Under the pieces are notes generated by a model. That model ran no database searches and was not told the DNA's origin. It saw nothing but the letters and a program-made list of their open reading frames with translations. A stretch of 64,000 bases of DNA from Stereocaulon alpinum (Eukaryota; Ascomycota; Lecanoromycetes; Lecanorales; Stereocaulaceae): assembly GCA_018257865.1 (NCBI GenBank), contig JAEUBA010000022.1:186001-250000 (forward strand). Reading direction: 5' to 3'. Below, in pieces: positions 43,381 to 54,306 of this stretch. The position numbers were made by a program, and so were the translations under genes. How positions within the stretch are numbered: position 1 is the stretch's first letter; every line of letters starts with the position of its first letter.

Positions 43381-45973
43381 GCTATGCAAATGCAATCATG
43401 TAGTCGCGAACCGCAATTGAAAATGCGCTGGCAAGCAGCTGGGCTTTTGGCGACGGTTCCAGACGTATGTAGAGGGTATAATGCAAACAGAATTCAAACA
43501 ATGCAATGAATTCCACTAGGGCCTGGCTAACAATATGGGCGCTCTGCGCACCGCGATAGGCACAACAACTGGGGGAGCTCCGTCCTTGAGCTGCCGAGAG
43601 CAAAAGATGTGTTTGTAGTTACGATGCCGACCTTCTTTCCCAATGCCATGAAACAAGCTCTGTCGTCGCAATTGTGTCCACGTGAATAGCTACAATCTCG
43701 CGATTGCATGTACTTAAGACCTAGGCGCTGGCCCTAGGCTGGCAGTATATGAGGAGTCGAGGCAAGAATGAATGGTCGGGGTCGCCGGAGTATCAAACTT
43801 CGAAGGATCTAGCGTTCGGATCTGATGTGCCTGTGGATGCAACGCTAGGGCTTCCGTATGCTGCGGTGTGGGTTGTTTGTGTATCGAACTATGTACGTGT
43901 GTCTGCTCTTTTTGAAGGCCAGCAGTCCAGCTCTTTCTCCCAACGCTTCTTGACGCCGTGGCAGATGCTGTACGAGTCGTAGGAGTGTGTAGTCTTTAGG
44001 CAGATCTGTTCCTACTTCCAACAGAGATCCTTCAGGCGTATCAGATCTCGATATTCCCCGCAATCCCAGCGCCTGCTGCCCACAGTGATGTATTAAGGGG
44101 TTTCCTGGATATTGCAATGATTGTGACGGAATGCGGTGCAGGTTCGTAGTGCAATGTTCGCAGAAGTGCTAGTCAGTAGTCGTCCGTTTATCACACATTA
44201 CAACCGAAGACCGGAAAGATTCGAAAGCCACAGAGAGACTTATGCACGTGGAATGACTAGCAGCTCGGCTGGTCGTCAATGCTTGCTCCCTGGGTCAGGG
44301 GAGTACGTATGTCCACGGGCGCTTGTTTCGATGTAGGATTCGTTTCCTCGAAGGCACTTGGATCTATTGAGGCGTCTTAGTAAGGTTGCAGCTGTTGCAG
44401 ATCTCCTGATTGAGAGTAGGTGGCAGTTGATGCAGTGTGATAGCGCCTCAGTTGTGTTCTCGACCTGGCCATGGCCGTGTCTCGCTCTTAGACCAAGGAA
44501 GCACTTACAAAGGCCCAAGGATTCAGGTAACGGATCATAGTCACGAAGTAGTGTTCCTGACACCAAACGCTTTCTGTTTAGACTCGCTGTATGATTGATG
44601 CACGAGTGGCCAGGATATATGGAGAGCTTTGAATCTGGTAGGGATATTCCTTGGAGAGCCAATTGTACACCCGTAATAGACGCTGAAGATTACGCTAAAA
44701 ATACACTATTGATCCCGCTCAGCGCTCACTGTTTCTTTCATGCAAGGCTTGGCTCTCAATCGACTTTCGTGAATTTGTCAAGAAATGTGACCGTTAATGT
44801 GACCACGCTATGGATATTAGATGAATTTCTACAAGTTCTACGGCGAATTAGACAGTCGAGGCCCTTTCTAGCGCCGAGACTTCAATCATTTCGTTCCTCG
44901 GCCATTCAACGGTCAACTGCCAAAGTGCCATGTGGGCTGTGGCTTTCAGTCCGTCATCTTCAGTACATGCCATAGCTCGAGCCATAGTCACTGAGTCTGC
45001 CATCCTCGCACTTCAACCTTCTGCCTGAGCGGGCGTCTACAGCCAGGGACGGATGTTGCAATATTGGATTGACAGCCAAAGAAAATGAGTATATTTTCGA
45101 CTATGATCCTCCTGCCCCGAGTATAGCATCTGATGGAGACGGACATAATATATCTGAGAACACGGGGGAACGTTTGATCCTTATGTTGTTTGATCTCACC
45201 ACCTGATTTCTAAAAGCATCTCATTCATCCAAAGACTCCATATCCCCACAGCCACCTGCACGAACGCACAGAGCACATCTCCACCACTCGCTAAACGCCC
45301 AATCAATCCGATGGATCCTTCTTTCCGGTAGAGAAAGCGGAAAGGCCATCACGCAGATGTGCCCGCTACGGCCCGTGATTCGCTGCATATTCCTACGCAC
45401 TAAAATAGCACTAAACATCCTTGCGGGCGGCTACAGGCATCCTGCAGTGCGTGATTGGTGTGCAGAAAGGCCATCGATAGAGGAAGATGCCTTGACGATT
45501 GCGATTTGGCCCGCCCGCTACGGGCTTTGAAGAGGGAAGGGTTCTTGCGGAGGATTGGCAAAAGCGCCAAAGATGTGGGATCATATCCCGAATAGATGTA
45601 TGGACCTCCTCCCTGCCTCGATTCGAGCTCCTTGAAACGTTTCCATACATAACCACACCACCAGACCTGCATACACTTGCGCTGCCACATTTGTCGCAGG
45701 AGCTGCTTACACTGCCTCTATGTTCAGCGCATACACGAAGTACCTAATACCTTCTACTTGTTGAGTTAATAGCAAAAAAGAGCAACGACGTTGTCGACTT
45801 CATACCGCACCGTTCTTCACTCACAGACAATGCTCCAACCTCGGCCCTCATAGCGATACCTCTTGAGCGCTATCTATAATCAACCCCACCAACTACCTCC
45901 TCCACCCCTCCCATCTCACCTCCACCTCACCGCCGCCTTCCCCTACTCCTCAACCAACTCCTAATCACAAAAA
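43381..45973. other. 2.6-kb intergenic region, no gene recognised
   Basis: Upstream of noxA and of the small membrane protein gene, so it probably contains both promoters. Frames of 60-130 codons occur on both strands without motif, bias or conserved look. No repeat or RNA gene was identified. Confidence 0.45.
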
Positions 45974-46540
45974 ATGGGCAAACTAATAAAAAACCACTGG
46001 GCCCGCCTAATAATCCTCACCGCATCCGCCTACCAACTCCTCGCCGCCCTCCAAGCCTTCTTCTGGCCAAAAGTCTTCTGGGACTTCCTAACCACAAACC
46101 TAAACGGCGCCGTCCGCCCAATCCCCTACCTGCAAATCCTAAACCTCCTCTTCGCCCTGCTCGGTCTATGCTGGGAATGGCCCTTACCACTCTTCACCAC
46201 CGCAGCCGAAAGAGGCTATTTCCTCGCCAGCGAACGACGAAAAGCCGAATCTTCCCCCAATTCCTCCAACTCCAATAACTCCAACAATAAATCTCCCCCA
46301 ACACTACAAGCAAGCCGCTGCACAAAATTCCTAGCATCAATGCACCGCTCCATCGAAGCCAGACTCATGATCTATCCCCTCTCATCACTCGCTGCGCTAC
46401 TGCTATACCAAGGCACGAACGCAGGACTCTATTATATCATCGGTATGGGCGTTTACTTTTGGGGGTTTACAGAGGGTGAGATCGTCATGGGGAAGCCGTG
46501 GCAGTTGCCTAGGGCGTCGAGGAGGGTGTATGTTGTCTGA
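45974..46540 (+). CDS. small four-helix membrane protein (DUF7727-like)
   Basis: A single exon of 188 aa. The start MGKLIKNHWARLIILTASAY is the typical opening of a small fungal membrane family that I associate with DUF7727; the name is from memory and moderate. Hydrophobic helices lie at about 10-30, 52-75, 132-148 and 152-170. The loop between helices 2 and 3 is a Ser/Asn-rich insert (SSNSNNSNNKS), low-complexity and probably species-specific. FFWPKVFWDFLT and PYLQILNLLFALLGLCWEWP look conserved. Function is unknown. The codon third positions are strongly C-rich compared with the flanks, supporting a real coding sequence. A short AAAAAATGG start context fits a fungal initiation site. Confidence 0.8.
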   Translation: MGKLIKNHWARLIILTASAYQLLAALQAFFWPKVFWDFLTTNLNGAVRPIPYLQILNLLFALLGLCWEWPLPLFTTAAERGYFLASERRKAESSPNSSNSNNSNNKSPPTLQASRCTKFLASMHRSIEARLMIYPLSSLAALLLYQGTNAGLYYIIGMGVYFWGFTEGEIVMGKPWQLPRASRRVYVV

Positions 46541-47053
46541 GCATCAATGTCCCTCTTGAGCATGATGAATTCGATTCGTTGTTTTGCATGGCGTGGCATA
46601 TTGCATAGGGTAGGGGATTGAATGAGCATGGCGTTTTGTTTGGCATTTCGTGGAGTCCGATACCGTTTCCTGCGTTGATGACGATGAGACTGGAGCATTT
46701 GAAAGCGAAGCATGTGAGTAGGAAAGGCAAGACAAGGCATCGCGCCAGCAAAAGCTAGGCTGTACATACACACCCAAAAAAAAAGCTACCTAGCTAGCTA
46801 GAAAGCCATGAAGCAAAAAGCATCTCACTCATAAACTTCAGAGATCAAGCACGCTTCCCTTCGCCTCTATAAATCATCACGCATAACAATAGACAGGCAT
46901 ATAAGGTAGGTGGGTAGGTAGGTAGGTAGGTAAGCAGGCAGGCAGGCACACATAGCTGCCCAGGGATTCGCACCCATTAGATCCACCACATCACATCAGA
47001 TTGCCTGAATTCGACTCAACAAGAATCCGAGAGCATCCCACACACGGGATCAA
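46541..47053. other. convergent 3' region with a microsatellite
   Basis: A GGTA/GGCA tetranucleotide tract spans about 46903-46948. Otherwise no feature. The genes on both sides end here. Confidence 0.6.
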
Positions 47054-48519
47054 TCAGTGTGTAAGTAAATACTCCACGGCCCCCTGCACGCTACCCCCCG
47101 TCCTCCTGAGCGCTTCAATGTTCCGCTCAAATTCATAGAAGCCCATATCATTGAGCTGTCGCAATTGCTCCGCGTACCGGTCCTCAGGCGGCCTATCATC
47201 TGCCGGTGCGGCGGGCGGAGGCGTACCGAAGCCACCTTGCCCACCGTATCCCATAGCTTGTAGTGCTGCGAAAGGGTTGAAGCCAGCGGCTGCTGCGGAG
47301 CCTTGAGGGTCGTTGGGATTTGCGTTGGCGTTGGGAGGTTGGCCGGGCATGTTGCCCATGGCGCCCATCATTTGCTGCATCGCCTGTGGGTTTCGCATCA
47401 TGTTTTGGGCCATGGCTTGGAATGGATTGAGGGGTTGTGCGGGGTTGGTTGAGCCAGGGGTGCTTGGGGCTTGGGCGCCGCCTGTTGCTGGAGGTGAGGT
47501 GGGTGGGTTGGCGCCCATTGCTCCCATGCCGGCTCCCATTCCTCCTGGACCGAAGAGTGCAGCGAAGGGATTTGCTCCGGCGCCTGCACCGGCGCCACCA
47601 GCTGCAGCAGGATTTCCAAACATAGCAAATGGATTCGCAGGTGCTTGGGGTGTAGTGTTTGTCTGACTCGGCGTCGCCGTCCTTTCCGCCCCTTCAGTGG
47701 TGTCCGTCACTCCCGGGGCAGGAAATGCTTCATTCCCTCCACCAGCACCACCAAACATTCCTCCCATGCCCCCTCCAAGCTGTCTCTGCATTTGTGACAG
47801 GTTTCGCAGAGCCTCAGGATCCGTCATCATACGTCTGAAGCCGGGATCTTGCATCATTTGGCGGACTTGGGGGCCCATGTCGCGGAGCATGGGGTTTGAG
47901 CGGATCATTTGGTCAATGACTTCGGGGTTGGAGAGGGCTTCGTTGAGGGTGGATGCGAAGTTTGGATTTTCGAGCATTGAGGCCATGTGTTCGGGGTCCG
48001 GAGGTGGACCCATCTATAGCATGTTAGTGGTTGGGGATGCGGGGCAGGTGGGAAGTAGAGGCTCACTCCGCCGTCGGGACCGAACATGTTAGCATTAGGC
48101 ATTTGAGCGTATCCAGCGTATCTCGCACCAGTCAGACCGGCTAGCGGATCTCTCCCAGTCCCAGAGGCCAGGTTTGTAGGAACGCCTGTAGCTGGCTGTG
48201 CTCCCGTACCACTCGCACTCGTCGAACCCTGGCTAGCTGGGTTCTGACGCTGATTGCTGGCAGCTCCTTTGACCAGGTGTACGGTATTGCCCTCCTTGAT
48301 TTTGTATGTTGATAGCGTATCTGCGTCCTTGAGGACACGGCCGGAGTAGATGAGCCGTTGTCGGTCTGGGGGTATGTCCGCGAAGTCTGAGCCTGCTAGC
48401 TTGGTTTTGAGGTCGGCAACTGTCATAGTGAGGGGAACGGTGAGGACATATTTGGCATCGCTAGAGGATTTGACGTTGAAGGTGATAGGTGTTTCATCGG
48501 CGCTGGCTTCGTCCGCCAT
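47054..48519 (-). CDS. dsk2: ubiquilin/Dsk2 ubiquitin-shuttle protein
   Basis: Two exons on the minus strand, 48519-48067 and 48013-47054 (53-nt intron with CTAAC branch), give 470 aa. An N-terminal ubiquitin-like domain spans ~10-85 (ITFNVKSSSDAKYVLTVPL, then DRQRLIYSGRVLKD and GNTVHLVKG). A central STI1-type region follows (NPNFASTLNEALSNPEVIDQMI, NPMLRDMGPQVRQMMQDPGFRRMMTDPEAL). A Gly/Ala/Asn/Pro-rich linker comes next, then a C-terminal UBA (~430-470: QLRQLNDMGFYEFERNIEALRRTGGSVQGAVEYLL). Dsk2 binds ubiquitylated clients by the UBA and the proteasome by the UBL, delivering substrates including ERAD clients. Start: the frame opens earlier only from a TTG, and the first ATG is 48519. The intron lies between FGPDGG and MGPPPDP. 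Confidence 0.93.
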
Positions 48520-49334
48520 ACTGAGAGATGACAAGAGGATCGTAGGAATTATCGAGAAAGCCTCGGTGTGGGCTCAGCGTTGAGCGTTGAGCGCTTTGTG
48601 GTTCCAGAGTAATCTGGTGGAGAATGCGAAGGTGCTGTAAGTATCTTTATTTCAAGGTGGAGCCAAAAAAGGGTTGTGATTTAGCTTGAGTGTTGGTCTG
48701 ACAGATACGATGACGTCCCGCGGTTGATCTTTGCTACGGTAGGAGGGTAGGTATCTCAATGGTGCCCTGAACAATTCCAATTACTGGCACACTTTCGAAA
48801 TGTAATCGCCTGCGTATAAAGATAGATGGATCTCACATGCAAGGAGCCTAGCAGCCTCAAAGGGTCCGCATGAGTGGCGAAAGGATCGGTACTACATGCC
48901 TCTTCTAGCCGCGTCTCTTGTCTTCTATCCCTTGAGGCTTCTGCTACCTGAACAGCTAACGGGAACCTCACTACAGTAGCTCCTAGTAATGTGTCTAACG
49001 AAACGCGACTCTATAGCATGATTTGTGGGTATAATACAGGGTATTTCGTCCCTGGCTCGATCCTCCTTTGAAGCTTCAAAGCCTAACGAACGAGAGACAA
49101 CGCTAGAGATGTTCCAACGGCAGCCTTCTGTTCATGCCATTTAAGAATGTTCGCCACTGTGAAATAAAACTGCAAAGGCAGTATTCCATAGTCCACCGGG
49201 TCCCATAGCAAACAATTCAACCTTTCGTCCATACCAACTCCATCCTGATGCAGATCGAACCAATGTGTTTCTTATCGATGTGTCTGTGTGATATCCTTGC
49301 CCGTCAACTACCCTGCCTCGGCCCCACGATCCTG
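48520..49334. other. intergenic, dsk2 promoter side
   Basis: 815 bp between the dsk2 start and the 3' end of the AT-hook gene. No coding signal. Confidence 0.5.
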
Positions 49335-51502
49335 TCACATGTAATTTTCGAGCTCTCCTAAAGGCTGTCTCGTTACAACGCCCTCTGCCGTGAGTTCGTC
49401 TAGATCCCCAAGTCTTGGTGAGGACTCGTCGAGCAGACACGTCCTGGAGACCTTTCGCGAAGGAGAAAGGAGGTCTGGGTTCTCTACTCGTTCCTCCAGA
49501 GTAACTTTAGCCCCGACTACACCACTCACTCGCTTCCTCTTGCCGTCGCCAACCTTCTCTTCACTCTCGGCGTTCTCTTTTCCGCCAGCGGTAATGAAGT
49601 CCATGGATCTCCTCCTCTGAGTATTGCCAGCACCTTCAAGAGTCGGCTCGGTAGTCTTGCCTTCTTTTCTGCCTCTTGGTCTTCCAACAGGTTTCTTCCT
49701 TACCGTACCCTCCGCTCTCTCGTTTGGATGGTTGGGGGATTCTGACTGGCGAGAGCCAGACTTACCAGAAGCGGAATGAGATTTGACAGCTGATGGAGCG
49801 CGTGTATAAGGGGGCGGCGGATCACGCGTGGTCATGGCGACGGCACGATTGTGGTCCTCATAAGACAGCGCTCTCGAAAGTGCGGCTGCGGAAGGGCGGA
49901 GATGTGCGCCTGGTGGTGTGTTCGCCGCACTGTTGACACGGGTATTGCTCGGAGCCGATATACCACTCACAGACTCATTGCGTAGAGGGCTGAAGGAGGC
50001 CATCATCTCATTGAACTGGCTGTCCTGATGGCCTCTGTCCGCACCAGACTCATCTTGCCATTCGTTGCTGAGAAGCATAGCTCCAATAGGCACACGTCCA
50101 AGACCATTCGTGCCCGGTTTCGCAAATTCGGAGCCCTTTCGACTCGGAGCTAAGGACGGTGGGTCAGAGTAATCCGGCATTGGATGGCTACGACGGCTGC
50201 TAGCGGGCGAGAGATGTCGAGAAGCATCTGGCATTGACACATCGTGGCTGTTTGATGTAGTATGAGACCTCATTATCACATCTCCAGCCGACCCTGTAGT
50301 ATTGCGGGAAGCCATGTTCTTGTAGAAGCTGTTGAAGCTGACGCCACCAACGAAAGGGTCAGAGACTGCACCGTGCTGTGACCAGAAAGGGTCATTGCTG
50401 TGCAATCCACGATCCTGAGAGACTGGCTTGCCCGTTGTCCCATACGCGATATCTGATGGCGCCATCTTAGCCTCCAATTTGGCACGAGCCGTTGACGCAT
50501 CTCGGCGACGTGGGGAATGACCATGGGCTTCAGCATCACCTGGGTCGGGGTGCGCTGACGGCACGTTGTAAAACTGTTGCTGGGTCTGCAACCACATACC
50601 AGCATTTGGCCAGGCAATGCCGCAGTTTTCGAGGATATCTGTCTCGGTATGAGCATGAACCACCATGAATCAACAAAGTGACGGCTCACGAAGAGGGGCA
50701 TGCTGGAACGAGAAAGTCACCACATTTTTCAGTCTCTGGAATCCAGCATTTCCCTGCCCATTGCGGATGCCCTCAGCAATAATGATTTTGACTCGCCCGA
50801 GGTTCTGGGCTGCATCGGCCCACACTTGCGTAAGCATCTCCGCATGGAAAGGAGGGAATCGGAGCTGGCCGTGATTGTTGGACTTATCGACCTCTATATC
50901 TGGATCAGTATAGGGGACCTTCCACTGAAAGAAGGCTTACGAGAACTCGTGTCTGGAGCTTGTTATATCAGCATTGAAGAGTCAGGAACTGGCAGATTTA
51001 CTCACCGATCACCTGAGGCCAAGAAGGATCTTGATTGAACCAGATGCCTCTGCCGTCAGAACCCATAAGAGTCCACACAGCGTAAGAGTATAGGTAAAGA
51101 GCCGCTTACGCAGTGCAAACTCCATCCAACAAGACCCTAGCCTCATACAGGACCATATTCTCTGAAGAGATCATAGACAAGGTAGCACGGCTAGGCTGCG
51201 GAGTTGACCAGCTGTGGAGCGAGACCCTGAAAGGAGTTCCATGAGGGAGGCTTGGTATGTAACAGGAAATTGTAGGCAGTGGACGGGTGACGGTATTGAG
51301 GTAGGCTGGGTGAGCCGTGCTGGGAGCGGATTGGACATCTGGAACGACAGGATTACTAGTGTCAGAATAATGGCTTTCAAGACGATACACGATTCTTACC
51401 TGGATCTTGCGTGACAGTACAGATGGTGCCAAATTCCTGTAGCGGAGTCTTGCTCTCACCAGTCTCTGGGAAGATGAGAATGTCCCAGCTGTTGTACCTC
51501 AT
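49335..51502 (-). CDS. uncharacterised protein with C-terminal AT-hook
   Basis: Five exons on the minus strand, 51502-51400, 51338-51110, 51049-51013, 50924-50690 and 50638-49335 (introns 61, 60, 88 and 51 nt), give ~635 aa. The N-terminal ~190 residues are a compact, probably beta-rich domain (MRYNSWDILIFPETG, PLQEFGTIC, YEARVLLDG, WFNQDPSWPQWKVPYTD, RVKIIIAEG, VTFSFQHAPL) of a fungal family I do not recognise by name. The remainder is disordered and Ser/Pro/Arg-rich, with an AT-hook-like core (VGRPRGRK, near residue 517) and a bipartite basic signal (KRKRV). This suggests a nuclear, DNA-associated protein. Intron 2 is 60 nt, in phase, and starts with an in-frame TAA, so retention would truncate. 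The donor of intron 3 (GTGATC) is weak but is the only one that keeps the frame. Confidence 0.68.
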
Positions 51503-52105
51503 ATTCGAGAGTGGGGCCTGCGGTTAGTTTGATTGTTTTAGCTCTGAAAGAGGTCTCAAGAGATTCCGTGAGCCCGTGAGGTCATGGACAAAGTTCTACA
51601 GGAAAGACGCCCAGGGAAATGGTTATTGTCATGGAGATACTGCTATTCGTTGTGCCTGCCTTGTGGTGTCATGGCTAACATTCAATTTTGTTGCACGGGT
51701 AGGTGCCCAGTTCCGTCACCTGAAAACGTGGCAGGTGCACTCGCAAGCATGAATTCATTCCTATCAGTCGTCCACAATGCAGGCTAATGGAAAAGAAACC
51801 CCCCTGCACTTACTTTTGATCCGATATTTGGTAGCATTACACGCTAAAGTCTGAGCCGTGTCCCGCATGGTAGTATCGTACACATCCTCAACTCGTAAGA
51901 AGCCCACCTAGAAGAAAGTGTCATCAAGCCCCCAACTCCTTCCGCTAAATGTGCAATCTTTGCTATCGTGAGAAATAAAGGGGTAAATTCCCTGCTGAGG
52001 TATGCTACCAATGTCGCAATTGGTGTAACCAGCTCCTGCTATCTCATTCAGTATCGCTGCATCCAAACCACCCGCCTGATCCTTGTCATTCATGGTAAGC
52101 CTTCC
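51503..52105. other. intergenic between the RRM and AT-hook genes
   Basis: 600 bp with an ATG-initiated minus-strand frame of 61 codons (51908-52093) that shows no motif. It may be the 5' UTR of the AT-hook gene or the 3' UTR of the RRM gene. Confidence 0.4.
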
Positions 52106-54306
52106 TTATTGCGAGAATACGGTCTCGTATCCACGCGAGTCCGCCTCCAGCCTATTGTTGACGTCCTGTCGCTGTTGCATGTACATCTCATTCATGTGAT
52201 TGATAGCCATGGGGTCAGTGGGTCCGGGAGCGCCAGGAGGGAGGGCGCCTGGTGGACCTTGAGGAGGGCCTTGTCCAGGGCTAAGCGGTGGGTGCATATG
52301 TGCAGCGTTTGGACTAGACGGAAACGATCTGGTTAGCAACTTCTTACTATTGTTGTAGACGGTTGGAACCTCTCAGAAAGATTGAGTAGGTGTTGTGACA
52401 ATGAAGAGGGAAGGCTCATTGCAGTAATGAGGAAAGAGCAGCTAGACATGTAAAAAGTACAACGCCATATTAGTAGAAAGCAAAAGAACTTTGAGCCAGT
52501 CCAACAAGGATGGAGGTCACTATCACCGAGAAATCCGAGCAGCGCGCATAGCACATTCAGAGGAGATAGATACATATGGATCAGGGTCAGGATCAGGAAA
52601 TTCATGCCATTCGTATCCGCCTCGTGGACGCTGTACAGCCAGTCTTCGATGTCGCATGCTATGTTGAGATAAGAAACTTTTGCAGAATCCCTCCATGTGT
52701 TCGTCTATGGGTTAACGCTAATCTGAGAATGAACCCTCAGGAGAAGGCTATTGTGAAGCGAAAACAAGTTGGACAGAGTACCGTGATGTGACCGCCTGAA
52801 AAGCTTGAAAGACAGGGGTATCTTACTGCATCACGGTCAGTACTGGACAATACGGCAAGCCTTAAGAAAAACAAACCTTCATGGGAGCAAAGTTGCCGTA
52901 AGGATGCGATGGTGGCATACCCATAGATGGGTAGACGGGAGGTGGAGGCGCAGGACGATAAGGGGTACCAGCAGGTCCGGAATTATTTTGGCTACGGCCC
53001 CAGCTGAGACGGACTCTCGAATTGCCGATGGGATAGCCTTGCATTTGGTTAATGGCCATCTCCGCAGCATGACGTTGTACGAATTGGACAAAGCCGCAAC
53101 CCTTTCCAGGTGGGATCTTGACGTAAGTGATCTCCCCAAACCCCTGGAAGAAAGAACGAAGCTCGTCCTCGGTGACGTATCCAGAAAGCCCACCGACAAA
53201 GACAGTGGTGTTGTTAGGATCCGTGAACTGGTTCATTGGCTGTGGTTGGCCATAATACCCCATAGGTGGATTGCCCATTTGGTAGTTCACATTGGGTCCT
53301 GCAGGTCCAGGCCCGCCAGCGCCAGGCATGCCACCCATACCACCAGGTCCTCCGCCGCCAGTCTTATTCTTGGGTGTAGCAGTAGAGATACGCATGGGTC
53401 GGTTGCCGCAGTAGACACCTTGCATCTCCTGTAAAGCGCGCTGTTGGTCACTCTCGTCGGAGAAACGAACGAAACCATAGCCCCGTGACATTCCACTAAT
53501 AGGGTCGGTCATGATCTTTGCGGATTTGCATGAGGGGAAGCGGTTCTGAAAGAGGGAAACTAAGACGTATTCATTGACTTCTGGACCAAGGTCACCAACG
53601 AAGATTGAGTGTTCCGGCCCGCGCTCATCGCGGCTACAATACATCAGTATCAAGATTTGTGATAGCATTGCATTCACTTACTTCCGGTCAGCGAGTCCAC
53701 CTCCAGAGGCCCAATTCAGTTTGAATGGACGATTGGAGTTAGGGATAATAGAGCCATTCAATGTCAAGGCTTTGGCAGCGGCAGCAGGGCTCTGGAAATC
53801 AATGAAGCAATAGCCGGCATTACTGCTATAGATCAGTACGCATTGGTAGGAGTCTGGAAGACTCGGAATGAGTGACTTACCCAGAGAATTTATCGCGGAT
53901 CATCTTGACGTTAACTTGCTCGCCCATGTTATACCAGACGGTGCGCACAAAGTTCTCATCAATCCATGGCTCGAGCTCGCCCATCCTGCAGAGTATGTTA
54001 GCGCGGGCTTCCTCCGAGCCATGAAGTGGCTAGTGAACGCGCATGACCGATGGGGATCATTATAATTCTACTCAACGGTTAAAACAGTCAGGAGCTCTCG
54101 TACCATAGGGTTGTCTTCTCGTCACCTCCTTGTGACTGTCCCCCAGCGGAACCGGGTTGACCGCCATTACCGCCTTGGTATTGACCTCCATTGTCAGCCA
54201 TTTGACCGCCCATCTGCGCATCTTGAGGTGGGGGACCGCCAGGGCCAGCTCCGCCATCTTGCCCGCCTTGCTGGCTTGGGAAGTTCTCATAATTCTGGAA
54301 ACTCAT
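52106..54306 (-). CDS. three-RRM RNA-binding protein (Nam8/TIA1-like)
   Basis: Exons on the minus strand: 54306-54104, 53985-53881, 53822-53682 and 53633-52877, with introns of 118, 58 and 48 nt. The 3' exon ends at 52106. RRM1 is TTLWMGELEPWIDENF with YCFIDF. RRM2 is SIFVGDLGPEVNEYVL with RGYGFVRF. RRM3 is TVFVGGLSGYVTEDEL with GCGFVQF. The N-terminus is Gln/Gly-rich and the linker between RRM2 and RRM3 is Gly/Pro-rich. This layout matches yeast Nam8, S. pombe Csx1 and mammalian TIA1: U1-associated 5' splice-site helpers or mRNA-stability factors. The last intron is unusual. Exon 4 ends in phase 0 at PMK (52877). The C-terminal frame (NAAHMHPPLSPGQG through GYETVFSQ) joins either at 52339 through a poor AAG acceptor (537-nt intron, 479 aa total) or through an unseen small exon. 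Everything up to RRM3 is firm; the C-terminal join is not. Confidence 0.82.

Noticed and set aside
51050..51109. Possible pseudogene: an in-frame TAA in the AT-hook gene followed by coding-like sequence (MGSDGRGIW)
   Set aside because: The 60-nt segment has a canonical GTAAGC donor and a GCAG acceptor and keeps phase, so a normal stop-containing intron explains it.
52576..52791. Plus-strand ATG frame of 71 codons inside the long Nam8-like intron
   Set aside because: No recognisable domain and no independent support. Kept only as a remark on that intron.
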